Below, piece after piece: positions 48,824 to 58,634 of a DNA stretch of 64,000 bases. The notes beneath the pieces are model-generated. The model was not told the origin of the DNA and searched no databases. It saw nothing but the letters and a program-made list of their open reading frames with translations. The stretch covers positions 1-64,000 of the forward strand of contig ML014121.1 of assembly GCA_003615045.1 (NCBI GenBank), read 5' to 3'. Positions within the stretch are counted from its first letter, which is position 1, and each line of letters opens with the position of its first letter. Both the position numbers and the translations under genes were made by a program. This DNA is from Caulochytrium protostelioides (Eukaryota; Chytridiomycota; Caulochytriomycetes; Caulochytriales; Caulochytriaceae).

Positions 48824-50539
48824 CTAGGACAGCAGGAGCCGCACGTTCTGATAGAACGCTGTCAGCGGGTTCTCTCCGCTTGACGTCTGGGTGGCCTTCA
48901 AATCACCATACTTGCGCAGAAAATCGGTCTGGGTGACGATCCGAGTCGGGGGCGCGTCCCTGGCCACTTCCTGCATGTGAGATGGCCGTGCCGCGTGGTA
49001 AAGGGCTTGCATCAGTGTGAAGTCCGTCGGGAAAAAGATGTCGAACCAGCCGGGCAAAACGAGCGGCGTCTGGCACGGCACCATTTCGCCGTTGTGCCGG
49101 GTCTGCACCACGGGTCCCAGGTGGCCCGGGACGGCGCCGGGCAGCTGGTCGAAGTCTGTGAGAACGATGCGGTGCTGCGGGAACTGCCGGTGCAGCACCT
49201 TCAGCAGCTGCCACAGCCGCGTGGGCAAGTACTCGCGGCCGACGACGTTTGGCGCTAACGGCAGTTTGGCGCGGACGCGGTCCCACCAGCTGCGGCGCTG
49301 CGCGCCGTTTGGGAACCCGAGCGCCGCGCGCTGCTCCAAGAGCTCCACGAGGTCTGGCGACGCGAGAGGCTCGTAGGCTTCCTCGAAGTTGTTGTCTTCG
49401 TCGACGAGCACGACGCCTTGGTAGGGCTCAAGGGTCTGCGCATCATAGACGACGAGGTCGTGGGCCAGGTTATCGATGATCTCGCAGCCCACCACGAAGC
49501 AGGGCCGGTGCTCGGGCGGTCCGTGCATGTCGAGCACGCTGGACGCGTGGATCGCCACCCGCGCGGTATGGCCCTTCGCCGCGGCGCGCGCACGCTGCTT
49601 GTCGCGAAGCTGACCGCTGATTTCAATGACGTGGTATTCCATCGTCGCATACACCGCGGGCGCAGTCGCGGCGACGTAGTCCAGCACATCCGCCATCAGG
49701 GTGCCGTTGCCCGCACCGGCTTCATAGACCACCAGCGGCCCATGACCCGCACCAGGAGCCGTGGCGGCGGCCGCATGCCGTTCGAGGAAATAGCGGGCTA
49801 GGGCTTGGCCGTAGTAGGGATGAAACATCTCGACCGGCGTGTGCCACGTCTGCTGATCACGGCCCTTTCGCTGCGGCACCGTCTCGCCGTCGGCGCCGTC
49901 CTTGGCGGTCGCGTTCGCCGGGTTCGTCAGCGTGGGTGCGGAAGCAACGGGCCGGGCGACGGCGGCGTCCATGGCGGCGTCGTGCTCCTCATAGAGGACC
50001 TCGACGTGATTGAGCACAGCGGTATTGTCGAGAAGGTCATTGAAGGGGATTGGCCGCTTGGCCTGGAAAATGACGACGTTGCGCGAGAAATAGCCATACG
50101 TCGGGTGATAAAGCGCGTTGTCGATCCAGTCGGCCATGCGCGTCCGGATGCAGCGCGGCAGCTGGTGCTCCTTAGCCAGATCGTCGACTCCGAGCGTGCG
50201 ATACGATTCCAGCGGCTGCCGCGGGGGCAGCTGGCCTTCCTTGGCGAGATAGTAGTCGTCGAACCAATTGTGGCGCGGCTTCGCGGCGGGTGCCGCGGGC
50301 TTCACGGGAGAGGCCGAGCTGGCAGGCCGCGGCGCGGTCTCAGACGGAGTGGCGGCGCCGGGCGACGGACGGGCACGCTGCGACCGCGCCAGCGGCACGG
50401 GCATCGTCCGCGGCGGCCGCTGGGCATCCGCGGTCGACGTCGTGATTGCAAAACTACGGCATCTTGGCGCCGGAGGCCGTGGCGGCGCGGCGAGGACCCG
50501 CGCGGCGAGGACCCGCGTCGGGCAGGATCGCCGAAGCAT
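48824..50539 (-). CDS. NDUFAF7: NDUFAF7/MidA-family mitochondrial methyltransferase (DUF185)
   Basis: This S-adenosylmethionine-dependent protein arginine methyltransferase family is needed for early complex I assembly; in animals it methylates NDUFS2. It has 571 residues from the ATG at 50539; the frame is open further upstream but the ORF before it lacks a presequence. The N-terminus (MLRRSCPTRVLAARVLAA, Arg-rich, no acidic residues) fits mitochondrial import. A low-complexity linker follows to about 110. The conserved start RTRMADWIDNALYHPTYGYFS, the SAM-binding loop VYEAGAGNGTLM (about 273) and the GCEIIDNLAHD region (about 346) match the fungal DUF185 pattern. The C-terminal PTDFTLMQALYHAA segment is also typical. 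It fits the presence of NDUFV2 3.8 kb away. Confidence 0.82.
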   Translation of the reverse strand: MLRRSCPTRVLAARVLAAPPRPPAPRCRSFAITTSTADAQRPPRTMPVPLARSQRARPSPGAATPSETAPRPASSASPVKPAAPAAKPRHNWFDDYYLAKEGQLPPRQPLESYRTLGVDDLAKEHQLPRCIRTRMADWIDNALYHPTYGYFSRNVVIFQAKRPIPFNDLLDNTAVLNHVEVLYEEHDAAMDAAVARPVASAPTLTNPANATAKDGADGETVPQRKGRDQQTWHTPVEMFHPYYGQALARYFLERHAAAATAPGAGHGPLVVYEAGAGNGTLMADVLDYVAATAPAVYATMEYHVIEISGQLRDKQRARAAAKGHTARVAIHASSVLDMHGPPEHRPCFVVGCEIIDNLAHDLVVYDAQTLEPYQGVVLVDEDNNFEEAYEPLASPDLVELLEQRAALGFPNGAQRRSWWDRVRAKLPLAPNVVGREYLPTRLWQLLKVLHRQFPQHRIVLTDFDQLPGAVPGHLGPVVQTRHNGEMVPCQTPLVLPGWFDIFFPTDFTLMQALYHAARPSHMQEVARDAPPTRIVTQTDFLRKYGDLKATQTSSGENPLTAFYQNVRLLLS

Positions 50540-50712
50540 GGGCTCACGAGCGCGCGTGTCGTCAGGGTTCAGCGCCGATGGTGGACCCACGGAGCGACCG
50601 TCGAGAACAGGAAAGGGCAAAGCCGTCCAATCATTGCCGTGATCGAGGCGATTCGGGGGCCTCTGAGCGTGGAGGCACATCTGCCGTTTTCACGGATAGC
50701 GCTCTGTGCATT

Positions 50713-50755
50713 GCGGAGCATAGCGGAGTTGATGTACTCCGAAACTCCGCTCCGC
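50713..50755. repeat. Imperfect inverted repeat
   Basis: The left arm 50713-50730 and right arm 50743-50755 pair as GCGGAG...CGGAGTT with AACTCCGCTCCGC, leaving a 5-nt bulge on the left. A second internal CGGAGT/ACTCCG stem overlaps it, so two alternative folds are possible. Confidence 0.6.
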
Positions 50756-51079
50756 GTCGCTTGAGTCGGTGCAGAAACCCCCCCGGTGGCGCGGCCGTAT
50801 CGGGAGCGTAGACGCGTCCGCCTCCAGCACGTCCTCCCGATCGTCGCTGCCTGCAGGACCGCCGAGACAATCGCTAGGGCCATAGCCAGACCGTCGTCGG
50901 CCGCGTGGCGCACGGCCCACACCTATTGTGAGGCGCCCGTGCGAGGTTAGCCGATTCCCGAGCGCGGTGCCGGGTGCTGGCCAGCGATGGTGTTGCTCGG
51001 CTTAGCCTTAGCCTGCGCCCATTCTCGCCATCGAAACGAGGCGGCGCGAAGCGGCAAGAGAGGAAAGCATCGACAGAGG

Positions 51080-51137
51080 AAAGCAGAAAGCAGAAAGCAG
51101 AAAGCAGACATCGACATGGCCATCGCCATCGCCATCG
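51080..51137. repeat. Short tandem repeats (AAAGCAG x4, CCATCG x3)
   Basis: Four exact AAAGCAG units at 51080-51107 are followed by three exact CCATCG units at 51120-51137. Confidence 0.85.
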
Positions 51138-52209
51138 ACCCCGAGACTTCGAATGAGTCGGCATGAGCCAGCCAGAGAATCGGCGTGTTGGCGGAGTGAC
51201 TCGGCCCCGTCGCGGCCCGCCGCCGCGCCGTCCCGAGTGACCGCGCATGTGCCCTGTTGGCCGCGTGACTGTGCCTGGTCGATGCGCCACGGCGGTGACT
51301 GCGCCGTCCGCACGTCCCCACGGGCGCGCCTGCCAGGTCGGTTGCGTGGCCGCAGGCGCTGCCCGTGCGTCAGGTGATGCGCGGCCCCACCGCGACCCAC
51401 GGCGACGACGCGAGCGGCCGCCACTAGGTAGGACGGACAGAGGCATGCATGCGGAACGCCTGGCGGTTCCTTCTCGCGCCGTCCGCACCGCCCGTCCGAT
51501 CGTTCAGACCGGCCTCGGCACCCTAGCACGAGCGGTCGCCACGGGCATGGGCACCGCAGGCAGAGGCACGAGAGGCGCGAAGGGGTGCATGGGCAACCGC
51601 CAAGCAGCCGCTTGCCACGGGCCGGTGGACGGAAAATTCAGCTATGGCCCGTCCGTGGCGGAGGGGGACGGACCTGCGGAAGGGCCATGGCCCGGATGAG
51701 CGCATCCGAGGCGTCCGCGGTCGGGGTCGTCGGGCCTCCGGAGTCCCCCGAGCCGCGGGGCCAGCGCCCGACGCGGGCCGTGGGCGCGATGGGCTCCAGC
51801 GGCATGCAGGTCCATCCCGCCGTCGGCACACAACAAGCAGCCCCAATGCGGTTTGCTCGGGGCTAGCCAAACCCCGACGTTCCCCAACAACCGGCCGCGT
51901 CCGCGGCATCTATATAACAAAGAGACGCCTGCTGGCGTGCCATGTCGGATCATCCCTGATGTGGAAGGGAGGGCCTGTCAATGCTACGATCTCCCCGTTG
52001 TGCGCGCTCGAAGACGACGGTTCCTCCTGAACGGTCAGTACGACCCCCCCTGCGATCCTCTACTCTGCTTTCCGCTTCTCCTCGATCATATACCACACCT
52101 CTCCCATCTCCCACCTCCGCCGATACGACGAGCGACGACGATTCCAATAACTACCCATCAGATCCCCCGCGTCGCCGTTTTCCCTGCCGCTCACAAGACC
52201 GTCGCCACA

Positions 52210-54009
52210 ATGAAGATTACCGAGAAAATCGCCAAGGCGGAGGCCGACGACCGCGACTTCTGGTCGTTCGAGTACTTTCCGCCCAAGACCGAGCAGGGCG
52301 TGCTGAATCTGTATGACCGCATGGAGCGCATGTACGCGCTGGGCCCCGAGTTCGTCGACGTCACGTGGGGCGCGGGCGGCGGCACCTCCGATCTGACCAT
52401 CCAGATCTGCCAGACCGCGCACACTGTCTACGGCCTCGAGGCCTGCATGCATCTCACGTGCACGAACATGCCGCGCGAGAAGATCGACATTGCGCTGCGC
52501 GAGGCCAAGGAAGCTGGCATCGAGAATATCCTCGCCCTGCGCGGCGACCCGCCGCGCGGCCAAAGCGAGTGGACGAGCTGCGACACGGGCTTCTCGTATG
52601 CGACCGATCTGGTCCGCTACATTCGCGAGCAGTACGGCGACCACTTCTGCATCGGCGTCGCCGCCTACCCGGAAGGCCATATCGACACGGTCAACAAGGC
52701 CGACGATCTCAAGTATCTCAAGCAGAAGATGGACGCAGGAGCGGACTACATTGTGACGCAGCTCTTCTACGATACCGAGCTCTACATCCACTGGTACCGC
52801 CAGGTCCGCGAGATGGGCATCACGGCGCCGATCTTGCCCGGGATCATGCCGATCCAGAGCTACGGCGGGTTCAGCCGCATGACCTTCCTCTGCAAGACGG
52901 TCGTGCCGCAGGCCATCCACGACGCGCTCGAGCCCATCAAAAACGATGACAAGGCCGTCAAGGAGTACGGCGTGCAACTCGCGATCGAGATGGTCAAGCG
53001 CCTGCGCGAGGTCGGCATCCGCGGCTTCCACTTCTATACCCTGAACCTCGAGAAATCCGTCCGTCTGATCCTCGAGGGCCTTGAGTTTGTGGCCCCGATC
53101 GAAGTCGCCAAACCGCTGCCTTGGAACCCGAGCCTGTCGCGCAAGCGCGAGAAGGAGGGCGTGCGCCCGGTGTTCTGGAAGCACCGTCTGCGTTCCTACA
53201 TTCTGCGCACGGAGGCGTGGGACGAGTTCCCGAACGGCCGCTGGGGGGATTCGCGCTCGCCGGCCTTTGGCGAGATCGGCAGCGGCGGGTATGGCGGCGT
53301 CTCCTTCAAGCACACCCGCGACGAGTGCCTCGCGATGTGGGGCACGCCTCTGTCGAAGGACGACATCGCCCAGGTCTTCCAGGAGTACTGCCGCGGTACG
53401 ATCGGCGCGCTGCCGTGGTCGGAGATGCCGCTCGCACCCGAGGCCAGCAGCATCCGCGGGCAGCTCGCCCGCATCAACAAGCTCGGCTACCTGACCATCA
53501 ACTCGCAGCCCGCAGTCGACGGCGTGTCCTCGCAGGACGCCGTCTTTGGGTGGGGCCCCGCGAACGGCTATGTCTACCAGAAGGCCTATCTCGAGTTCTT
53601 TGTCTCGGCGCAGGGCGTCGACGCGCTCGTGGCTCAGATCAAGCAGTCGCACCCGACCGTCACCTACTACGCAGTCAACCGCGCGGGCGACCTTCGCACC
53701 AACACCCAGAGCGAGGGCCCGAACGCCGTCACGTGGGGCGTGTTCCCGGGCCAGGAGATCGTCCAGCCGACCGTCGTCGAGGCCACGAGCTTCATGGCGT
53801 GGAAGGACGAGGCGTTCGCGCTCTGGTCCGAGTGGCACGCACTGTACCCCGCCAACTCGCCCAGCGCGCAGCATCTCCACGAGATCCAGGATACCTGGTT
53901 CCTGATGAACATTGTCGAGAACAATTTCAAGGCGCCGGAATCGGTCTTTGAACTTTTTGACAAGGCGCCGGTCATGAATGGCAAGACGCAGTGCGGGACA
54001 CTGGCTTAA
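52210..54009 (+). CDS. MET13: Methylenetetrahydrofolate reductase (MTHFR)
   Basis: This FAD enzyme reduces 5,10-methylenetetrahydrofolate to 5-methyl-THF for methionine synthesis in the cytosol. It has 599 residues from the ATG at 52210, the length of yeast Met13. The N-terminal TIM barrel (about 1-300) starts MKITEKIAKAEADDRDFWSFEYFPPKT, containing the catalytic FEYFPP glutamate. It continues with DVTWGAGG, HLTCTNM, ILALRGDPPRG and the QLFYD and PGIMPI strands. The C-terminal half (about 330-599) is the eukaryotic regulatory domain (VRPVFWKHRL, GRWGDSRSPAFG, TINSQPAVDG), which binds S-adenosylmethionine in animal and yeast enzymes. It is a single exon, about 340 bp from the convergent NDUFV2. 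The frame extends upstream of the ATG, but those codons show no homology. Confidence 0.97.
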   Translation: MKITEKIAKAEADDRDFWSFEYFPPKTEQGVLNLYDRMERMYALGPEFVDVTWGAGGGTSDLTIQICQTAHTVYGLEACMHLTCTNMPREKIDIALREAKEAGIENILALRGDPPRGQSEWTSCDTGFSYATDLVRYIREQYGDHFCIGVAAYPEGHIDTVNKADDLKYLKQKMDAGADYIVTQLFYDTELYIHWYRQVREMGITAPILPGIMPIQSYGGFSRMTFLCKTVVPQAIHDALEPIKNDDKAVKEYGVQLAIEMVKRLREVGIRGFHFYTLNLEKSVRLILEGLEFVAPIEVAKPLPWNPSLSRKREKEGVRPVFWKHRLRSYILRTEAWDEFPNGRWGDSRSPAFGEIGSGGYGGVSFKHTRDECLAMWGTPLSKDDIAQVFQEYCRGTIGALPWSEMPLAPEASSIRGQLARINKLGYLTINSQPAVDGVSSQDAVFGWGPANGYVYQKAYLEFFVSAQGVDALVAQIKQSHPTVTYYAVNRAGDLRTNTQSEGPNAVTWGVFPGQEIVQPTVVEATSFMAWKDEAFALWSEWHALYPANSPSAQHLHEIQDTWFLMNIVENNFKAPESVFELFDKAPVMNGKTQCGTLA

Positions 54010-54351
54010 ACGATTCCATCGATGATCCGTGATTGGCGTCGTTTGAACACGGGCTCTTGGTGATGCTGAGCATCACCGCGTCGACCCATCCGACGTTCAT
54101 TACTATCCTTTTTTCCCCCCGTGCTGATGACTGTGCGCCTCTTTTCGTTTCGCCTCATACATGTTGCTTTTCCTAACTAAACGATCCCCTTCTTGTTTCA
54201 TATTTCCATCGCGGTTGTTTCATACTTTCTGGAATCGATACTCGATGAATCGGTTTCGACTGGCATCCTCAATCCTGTATCCTACGGCCGCCGTCTTCAG
54301 GAAAGGAAACATAACTCAAGGTAAAAAAAGGGGGGAAAATAGATATCTATG
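54010..54351. other. Convergent intergenic region
   Basis: About 340 bp between the MTHFR and NDUFV2 stops. It is AT-richer, with an A-run followed by a G-run near 54323-54340. It contains only 3' UTRs as far as can be seen. Confidence 0.5.
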
Positions 54352-55131
54352 TTACAAGTCCGCACGCACAAATTCGCCCGGGCCATAGGGCTTGGACTCG
54401 AGCGTGGTGAACCCATCAAGGGGCTCGGCGGCGCGACGGCCGCTCTGGGGCCCTGCCTTCGGGCGCTGGCCCTGCTTGAGGCTGTCGAGGATCCGGATCG
54501 TGGACTCCGGCGTGAGGTCTTCGTAGTAGTCGTCGTTCACGGCGAGCACGGGAGCGTTGACGCACGCGCCGGCGCACTCGACCTCCACGAGCGTGAAGCG
54601 CTTGTCGGGCGTCGTCTCGCCGACGCGGATGCCGAGGTGTTTCTCAATCGTTTCGCGGATCTCGGTCGAGCCGCAGAGTTCGCAGGGCGTGGTGGTGCAC
54701 AGCTGCAGGAAGAACGTGCCGACCGGGTTGCGGTTGAACATGGTATAGAAGGTAGCGACTTCATAGACGCGCATCGCGGGGACCTCGAGCAGCTGCGCCA
54801 CGTAGTTCATGACCGCCAGCGAGCAGTATCCGTTCTGGCGCTGGCCAAGGTCCAGCAGCGGAATCGTCGCGGCGCGCTTGTACTGCGCGGGGTACTTGGC
54901 GATGATCGCCTCGGCACGCTTCATGTTCTCGGCGTCGAACGCGAACGGCACCGCCGCATTGTTGGTGGGCGTGTCGCGATGCACAAAGATGGCCGACGAG
55001 GCCGCCGCGCGCGACGTCGCCATGGTCCGCAGGGCTGCGGGGCGGGCGGCCGCCGTCGCGCGCATCGCGGCGCGCTGCAAGGCCGGCGCCGCGGCCCGCA
55101 TCGAGCGGTGCATCATCATCATCATCATCAT
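54352..55131 (-). CDS. NDUFV2: Complex I 24-kDa subunit NDUFV2 (2Fe-2S)
   Basis: This is the N-module subunit of mitochondrial NADH dehydrogenase carrying cluster N1a. The four cysteine ligands are intact: C145 and C150 (CTTTPC), C186 and C190 (CAGAC). Other conserved blocks are [57 protein letters not shown] and the [10 protein letters not shown] tail. The mature domain follows a presequence rich in Arg and Ala. The frame opens upstream with only a GTG; the first ATGs are seven consecutive ones (55131 down to 55113) giving poly-Met. Initiation could occur at any of them or at Met11. From 55131 the protein is 259 residues. Retention of complex I separates this organism from Saccharomyces-type yeasts. 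Confidence 0.95.
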   Translation of the reverse strand: MMMMMMMHRSMRAAAPALQRAAMRATAAARPAALRTMATSRAAASSAIFVHRDTPTNNAAVPFAFDAENMKRAEAIIAKYPAQYKRAATIPLLDLGQRQNGYCSLAVMNYVAQLLEVPAMRVYEVATFYTMFNRNPVGTFFLQLCTTTPCELCGSTEIRETIEKHLGIRVGETTPDKRFTLVEVECAGACVNAPVLAVNDDYYEDLTPESTIRILDSLKQGQRPKAGPQSGRRAAEPLDGFTTLESKPYGPGEFVRADL

Positions 55132-56112
55132 CGCGCCAAGTCGTATCACACGTCTCCGACGAGCAGCAAAGTATCAAATCCGACGAGCGGTAGACGGCGC
55201 GGGGCCACGAGCTGGGAACGCAGAAGACGGCAGAAGCACGCGGGGGCGAGGGGGTGGTCGTGGTCGTGGTCGTGGTTGCGGAGAGGAAGAGGCCGAACCG
55301 TGCACGACGCTTCGAGGCCGCACCCCTGCGTCGTCCACGTGGCGCCTGTGACTCGAGTGACGCCGCGCGGACGGACGGCGTCCCGGCGGAGCCGCCGCTT
55401 GCGTGCGCGTATGACGTGAAAAGCCGCGAGCTCTTCGCTGCCTGGCCGCGCGGTCGGCCGACGGCGGCGTGGTCGCCGGCCCGCAGCGCCGCACGGCGCC
55501 GAGCGAGGGCAGACCGCAGCCGCGGATCCGACGGCGCGCCGCGAGGGCGTAGCGAGGGCCCGCGGCGCCCGCCATGGCCACCGGCCTGCCTGTGCTACCG
55601 CCCGACCGCCCCGCATGCGGCGACCGTCCCGACGGCGGCGGCAAGGACGGCAAGGACGGCAAGGTGGCGGACGACCGCGCACCGGCGACATCTTCCCGGC
55701 TGGGTCGCCCGCCCGCCGCCTTCAGCGCTCAGCATAGCACGTCTATTTGAGCCAAGCCGTCGCACAGAAACGGCGCGGCACACAGAACACCGTGCGACCA
55801 GACAATGGCCAATCCTGGCCGAGAGGCGCCGCCATCCCGTCGAGTGAGTGGAGGCATGACAAGGGTCCGTAGAGAATGATCCGACGCTCCGTCTCGCCCG
55901 CTTTCCTAACATCCGACGGTTGCCGCAGTCCCGCAGCGGTCTCAGCTGCTCCTGGTGTGTCGCTGATCATGGCGTGGCCAAGACCGCGGACCCTGCGGTC
56001 GGCCGGCCCGCTCTTCTCTGACACGTCCTGTTGCCGGCCTCCTTGCCGGCCTCGCCGCAGGACGAACGAGACGCCGATCGCATCGCCCGTGGCCATGCCA
56101 AGACCCTGGGCC
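55132..56112. other. Intergenic region between NDUFV2 and ITFG1 (divergent promoters)
   Basis: About 980 bp, very GC-rich, with GGCAAGGAC repeats near 55638-55660. The ITFG1 reading frame is open upstream to 55876 but shows no conserved content there. Confidence 0.5.
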
Positions 56113-58380
56113 ATGTCAAGATCGCCGATCGCTCTGCTGCTGATCGCTGTGACGGCATTCTTGACGTGCGCGACAACGCTGGCGTCGGCCAAAACTCCGC
56201 TGTTTAAATATCGCGGCCTGCATCCGCTCGACATCGGTCTCGGCGAGGTCGACGGCACCGTCGTCGGGTTTCTCGACTGGAACAACGACAAGCAGCTCGA
56301 TTTGCTGGTCTTGGACGCGGCGCGCACGCGCCTCCGGATTTATCTCTGGCAGACACATAAGTATGGGTTCAAGGCCGCCGCCGCGACGCCCCCGATCAGC
56401 AGCCTCAACGACGCGAAGATCGACAACGTCGTGATCAGCGATTTCGACAATGACGGCCACATCGACATCCTGATGCAGATGCAGGCCACGAACGGCGTGG
56501 TCGACATGCGGATCGCGTATAGCCAGCCGGACGGCACGTTTGCCGTCGTGCCGGCCGGCGCGACGACGGTCCCGCCGGCCCAGCGGACGCAGCCCTTTGT
56601 CGCAGATACGACCGGCCTCATGGTTCCCGAAATGATTGGCGTGGCGGCGAACCGTCCGGACCTGGCGGCCGACGCGCTGTCGCGCTGGGTGTTTTACCCG
56701 AACCGCACCGCGACGACGACGCCGCTCACATGGGGCAACCAGACCACGGCGCCTGTCTGCGACCTGCCCTCGATCCATTCGAACGCCTTTGTCGATCTGA
56801 ACGGCGATTGCCTGCCGGATCTGTTTCTCACGTGCCGGACGGCGGCGGGCGAGATTGAGGGCCAGGTCTGGCTGAATCGCAAGGACGCTGGGTTCGAGCT
56901 CGCGCGCCGCGTGGCGCTGACGCTCCCGGAGCGCCGCCACATGGGCCAGCTCCGCTTTGCGGATATGGACGCCGACGGCACCCTCGATATCGTCGTTCCG
57001 CTTTGCGCCTCCCTCAAGGACGGGGTGGGCCGCGACTGCGTATTCCGCATTCTGTACAATACCCAGAAGCCGATCTGCGACACCTCGTTGGCGTCACTCG
57101 TCTCGACGACGCCGTGCCGCCCCGTGGACCGGCTCTGCGAGGCCGACGATGCCTTCATGCTCGGCGGCGAGGGCAACGCCGACGCCGTCTATCCGCTCGC
57201 TGACGTTCTGGCCGCCGACGCCGCGACCGACGTCGGCCTCGTGCTACAGAGCTCCAGCCGCGCGGGCAGTCTGCCCAACCCCATCCGCGACGGCGACGTC
57301 AACAACGACCGCTACCCAGACCTCCTGTTTGTGACGCGCCAGTCGGACGGCGCCACCCAGGCTCATCTGGCGCAGAACACGGCGTGCTCGGGCAACGGCG
57401 ATGTCGAGCGCGACCAGTCGGCCGCGACGCCTTCGGATACGTCCACGAGCCCGCACATCCGCCTGATTCAGCAGCGATGCAAGGCCGCACGCGCGAAACA
57501 CGGCCGCCAGGCCCCGCGGATCGCCTTCGCGCCGCCCGACGACGCGGAGCGGATGGTCACTCTGGCGAAGGAACTCGCTGCCGCGGGCGAGGAAATCACG
57601 GCCGCGCATTTTCTGGACCTCGACGGTCGCGGCGTCATGGATCTGCTGCTCTCCTTACACAACAGCGGCACCGGACGCGTCCGCACGCTCGCGCTCTACA
57701 ACGATCTGCCCATGGATGCCTTCTTTCTCAAAGCGCATACCGTGGGCGATACCTGCGGGCTACCCTGCCGCACGGACCTCGATCCGGACGACGCTGCCCC
57801 TGCGCCTGAGGACCCTGAGGACGCGGAGGGCGACGCGGATGAACAGAAGGCCAGGCAGGTCGCGCCGGAAGGGTTCTTCGCGGCGATGGCCGCAGAGGCC
57901 AGCACGAGCAGCACCGTCTATGGGCTGACCAATGTCGGCGCGACCTACAAGTTCGTCGTGTTTGACACTCGGGGTCGCGAGCGGCCCTACCAAGCGGCGC
58001 AGGCGCCGTCCTCGGCCTACATGGCCGTGCCCTTGCCGCAGGCCAACATGGGGCTCTCGCGCACCAATAACCACATCGACCACTTCTATGTCGGGACGGC
58101 GCGCCACCAGCCGCGCCACTTCACGACGTACCAGGGCATTATCCCGAACTCGCACCTCATTATCGTGCCGTACCAGCCGCCGGGCACCGATGACCCCTCT
58201 ACGTGGCTGATGGAGCTCTATCTGAATCCGAGCTCGACCACATGGACGTGTTTCCAGGTGCTCGTGGGCGCGCTCCTGATTCTGTGGTCCATTATCTATG
58301 TGCTACACTACCACGAGCGTCGCGAGGATGCTAAGGAGCGTCAGCGCACCCTGCACGCCATCAACTTTGAAGCCCTCTGA
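56113..58380 (+). CDS. ITFG1: ITFG1/LINKIN FG-GAP membrane protein
   Basis: This is a type I membrane protein of the T-cell immunomodulatory protein (Tip/LINKIN) family, implicated in cell adhesion in animals. I start it at Met 56113 (755 residues), which gives a clean signal peptide (MSRSPIALLLIAVTAFLT); the frame is open to an ATG at 55876. The lumenal domain is an integrin-alpha-like beta-propeller. Calcium-loop motifs of the DxDxDGxxD type stand at about 55 (DWNNDKQLD), 110 (DFDNDGHID), 228 (DLNGDCLPD), 284 (DMDADGTLD), 395 (DVNNDRYPD) and 502 (DLDGRGVMD). A TM helix at about 711-733 precedes a short tail with ERREDAKERQ, as in ITFG1. It is longer than animal ITFG1 (about 612 residues). 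It converges with ATM1. Confidence 0.9.
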   Translation: MSRSPIALLLIAVTAFLTCATTLASAKTPLFKYRGLHPLDIGLGEVDGTVVGFLDWNNDKQLDLLVLDAARTRLRIYLWQTHKYGFKAAAATPPISSLNDAKIDNVVISDFDNDGHIDILMQMQATNGVVDMRIAYSQPDGTFAVVPAGATTVPPAQRTQPFVADTTGLMVPEMIGVAANRPDLAADALSRWVFYPNRTATTTPLTWGNQTTAPVCDLPSIHSNAFVDLNGDCLPDLFLTCRTAAGEIEGQVWLNRKDAGFELARRVALTLPERRHMGQLRFADMDADGTLDIVVPLCASLKDGVGRDCVFRILYNTQKPICDTSLASLVSTTPCRPVDRLCEADDAFMLGGEGNADAVYPLADVLAADAATDVGLVLQSSSRAGSLPNPIRDGDVNNDRYPDLLFVTRQSDGATQAHLAQNTACSGNGDVERDQSAATPSDTSTSPHIRLIQQRCKAARAKHGRQAPRIAFAPPDDAERMVTLAKELAAAGEEITAAHFLDLDGRGVMDLLLSLHNSGTGRVRTLALYNDLPMDAFFLKAHTVGDTCGLPCRTDLDPDDAAPAPEDPEDAEGDADEQKARQVAPEGFFAAMAAEASTSSTVYGLTNVGATYKFVVFDTRGRERPYQAAQAPSSAYMAVPLPQANMGLSRTNNHIDHFYVGTARHQPRHFTTYQGIIPNSHLIIVPYQPPGTDDPSTWLMELYLNPSSTTWTCFQVLVGALLILWSIIYVLHYHERREDAKERQRTLHAINFEAL

Positions 58381-58584
58381 TGGAATCGATCTCATGGCGG
58401 CATCGCATGCGGCGATTAGTGCCAAAAGCCTGAGAGAGGGTGGTCCCGGTGGTAGCGTTGGCTGCCCGTCACCTCTGTTCATCAATGATACCCCCTATGA
58501 TTTGAAACATGTATCCCTGCGGCGTTTTGCTCATGGCGTTTGATGATAACGGTATACGACATATCCACCGAGTCATCAAATCAC

Positions 58585-58600
58585 TCAGGATGATGATGAT

Positions 58601-58634
<34 letters not shown>

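Larger units (their letters stand above)
50540..52209. other. Intergenic region between NDUFAF7-like and MTHFR (divergent promoters)
   Basis: About 1.7 kb, divergent. It holds an imperfect inverted repeat (50713-50755), four AAAGCAG units (51080-51107) and three CCATCG units (51120-51137). The MTHFR leader is pyrimidine-rich and T/A-rich near 52050. Several long open frames exist because of base composition; none has recognisable content. Confidence 0.5.

Noticed and set aside
52060-53880. 606-residue minus-strand frame over MTHFR
   Set aside because: Antisense shadow of a fully recognisable enzyme.
54349-55419. 356-residue plus-strand frame over NDUFV2
   Set aside because: Antisense to the cysteine-ligated complex I subunit; no recognisable content.
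55876-56112. 79-codon N-terminal extension of the ITFG1 gene
   Set aside because: It is Arg/Pro-rich and would bury the signal peptide that begins at 56113.
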